NCBI GenBank assembly: GCA_949959185.1
Contig: CATLIX010000028.1
Span: 1-42,909, forward strand
Length of the DNA stretch: 42,909 nucleotides
Reading direction: 5' to 3'
From: an uncultured Eubacterium sp.
GTDB lineage: Bacteria > Bacillota > Clostridia > Lachnospirales > Lachnospiraceae
Shown here: one piece after another, positions 42,530 through 42,909 of the stretch
Numbering within the stretch: the first letter of the stretch is position 1
Layout: each line of letters starts with the position of its first letter
The notes under the pieces: generated by a model
The model's input: the letters and a program-made list of their open reading frames with translations, nothing else
Told to the model about the DNA's origin: nothing
Database searches by the model: none
Position numbers and translations under genes: made by a program

Positions 42530-42655
42530 AGGTCTTTGCATTTACTGCAAAGACCGTGAGAATATATAAATTTAGCCAAAAGAATCTGCCCCTCGCCGAA
42601 GGCGACCTGAAATGGGCAGATTCCGTAACAGGGAAGCTGAAAGCTGAACTGTTAC
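42530..42655. repeat. R1 repeat, copy e (right part)
   Basis: Contains GACCGTGAGAATAT, CCTCGCCGAAGGCGACCTGA flanked by ATCTGCCC/GGGCAGAT palindromic arms, and ends in the family terminus CTGAACTGTTAC (42644-42655). Confidence 0.7.
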
Positions 42656-42684
42656 GAACTGGTGAAAAAAATTGTAAAAAAATG

Positions 42685-42713
42685 TTGACAGGAAGAAAAA
42701 ACCATGATATTAT
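42685..42713 (+). promoter_or_regulatory. rRNA operon promoter P1
   Basis: TTGACA (42685-42690), 17 bp, TATTAT (42708-42713). It is the first of two strong tandem promoters with A/T-rich upstream sequence. Confidence 0.75.
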
Positions 42714-42786
42714 TAAATTCCACCGCGCGGTAAAAGGAAAAACCGCAAAGGTTGGAAGAAAAAATAAAAAAAGATGAAAAAAGTCA

Positions 42787-42815
42787 TTGACAAACAGGTG
42801 AGGATGTGCTAGAGT
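42787..42815 (+). promoter_or_regulatory. rRNA operon promoter P2 and leader
   Basis: TTGACA (42787-42792), 17 bp, TAGAGT (42810-42815). The following leader contains GAACCTTGATAACTGAACAG and ends ...AGAGTTTCCGTTTGAGAAA, typical of sequence just before 16S rRNA in clostridia. The rRNA gene itself would begin past the right edge; none of it is in the window. Confidence 0.75.
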
Positions 42816-42909
42816 ATAGAAGTTGTCGCCTGAGGGAGATGACAGAGAACCTTGATAACTGAACAGTGAAATAACCTTGAAAGATTCAGAAGAGTTTCCG
42901 TTTGAGAAA

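Noticed and set aside
42556-42777. Small ORF before the rRNA promoters
   Set aside because: It spans an R1 terminus and promoter P1, is lysine-rich from the A/T tract and has no ribosome site.

Overview
The window looks like the chromosome of a spore-forming gut Firmicute of the Lachnospiraceae type (Blautia/Ruminococcus/Lachnoclostridium-like). The grounds are moderate GC, strong AGGAGG ribosome sites, TTGACA/TATAAT promoters with extended TG, a tRNA-Tyr T-box, a GH112 galacto-N-biose/lacto-N-biose phosphorylase, Listeria-Bacteroides-repeat and BspA-like surface proteins, and many dispersed palindromic repeats. This placement is inferred from gene style only.

Layout. 0.1-2 kb: rtcB, a dispersed repeat, tRNA-Glu and tRNA-Cys, each tRNA with its own promoter. 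2.1-7.5 kb: an AraC regulator (minus strand), a 42-residue small protein, a cytidylate-kinase-like protein with a MATE exporter, a secreted CAP protein, and a soluble PocR/chemoreceptor-like sensor. 7.6-13.5 kb: a tight gene run of an iron-sulfur aldo/keto reductase, an orphan trpB, a pRiA4b ORF-3-like protein and a double-HTH/TPR regulator. 13.5-18.4 kb: an AT-rich accessory block with a perfect 27-bp inverted repeat, a PPC-like secreted protein whose signal peptide is out of frame, an unknown protein, a lipoprotein and an ABC exporter half-transporter. 18.5-22 kb: an AAA-ATPase pseudogene, a zinc-type macrodomain protein and the GH112 phosphorylase.

22-23 kb holds the most interesting element. 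It encodes a 32-residue membrane peptide from its own promoter, faced by a convergent short antisense RNA gene that carries an imperfect copy of the peptide's translation-start region. Both share one terminator hairpin. This is the layout of an Fst/par-like type I toxin-antitoxin system, and two inverted Spo0A-box-like sites lie just upstream. A cluster of palindromic repeat elements follows.

23.1-31.2 kb: an 1885-residue mosaic surface protein, then a graveyard of broken and recombined sensor-kinase/HD-GYP genes. 31.3-35 kb (minus strand): tyrS with a Tyr T-box leader separated from it by repeats, and a BspA/Ig-like secreted protein. 35.3-42.3 kb: a small ORF, an AI-2E-family transporter, a Na/Pi cotransporter with a PhoU-like tail, a PhoB/PhoR-type two-component pair, a Ca/Na antiporter and a zinc-ribbon protein. 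The window ends in tandem strong promoters and a leader typical of an rRNA operon, whose 16S gene would start beyond the right edge.

Two repeat families recur. R1 has terminal inverted repeats GTAACAGTTCAG. R2 is a hairpin with core GTCACGCTAAAGCG. Neither encodes a protein.
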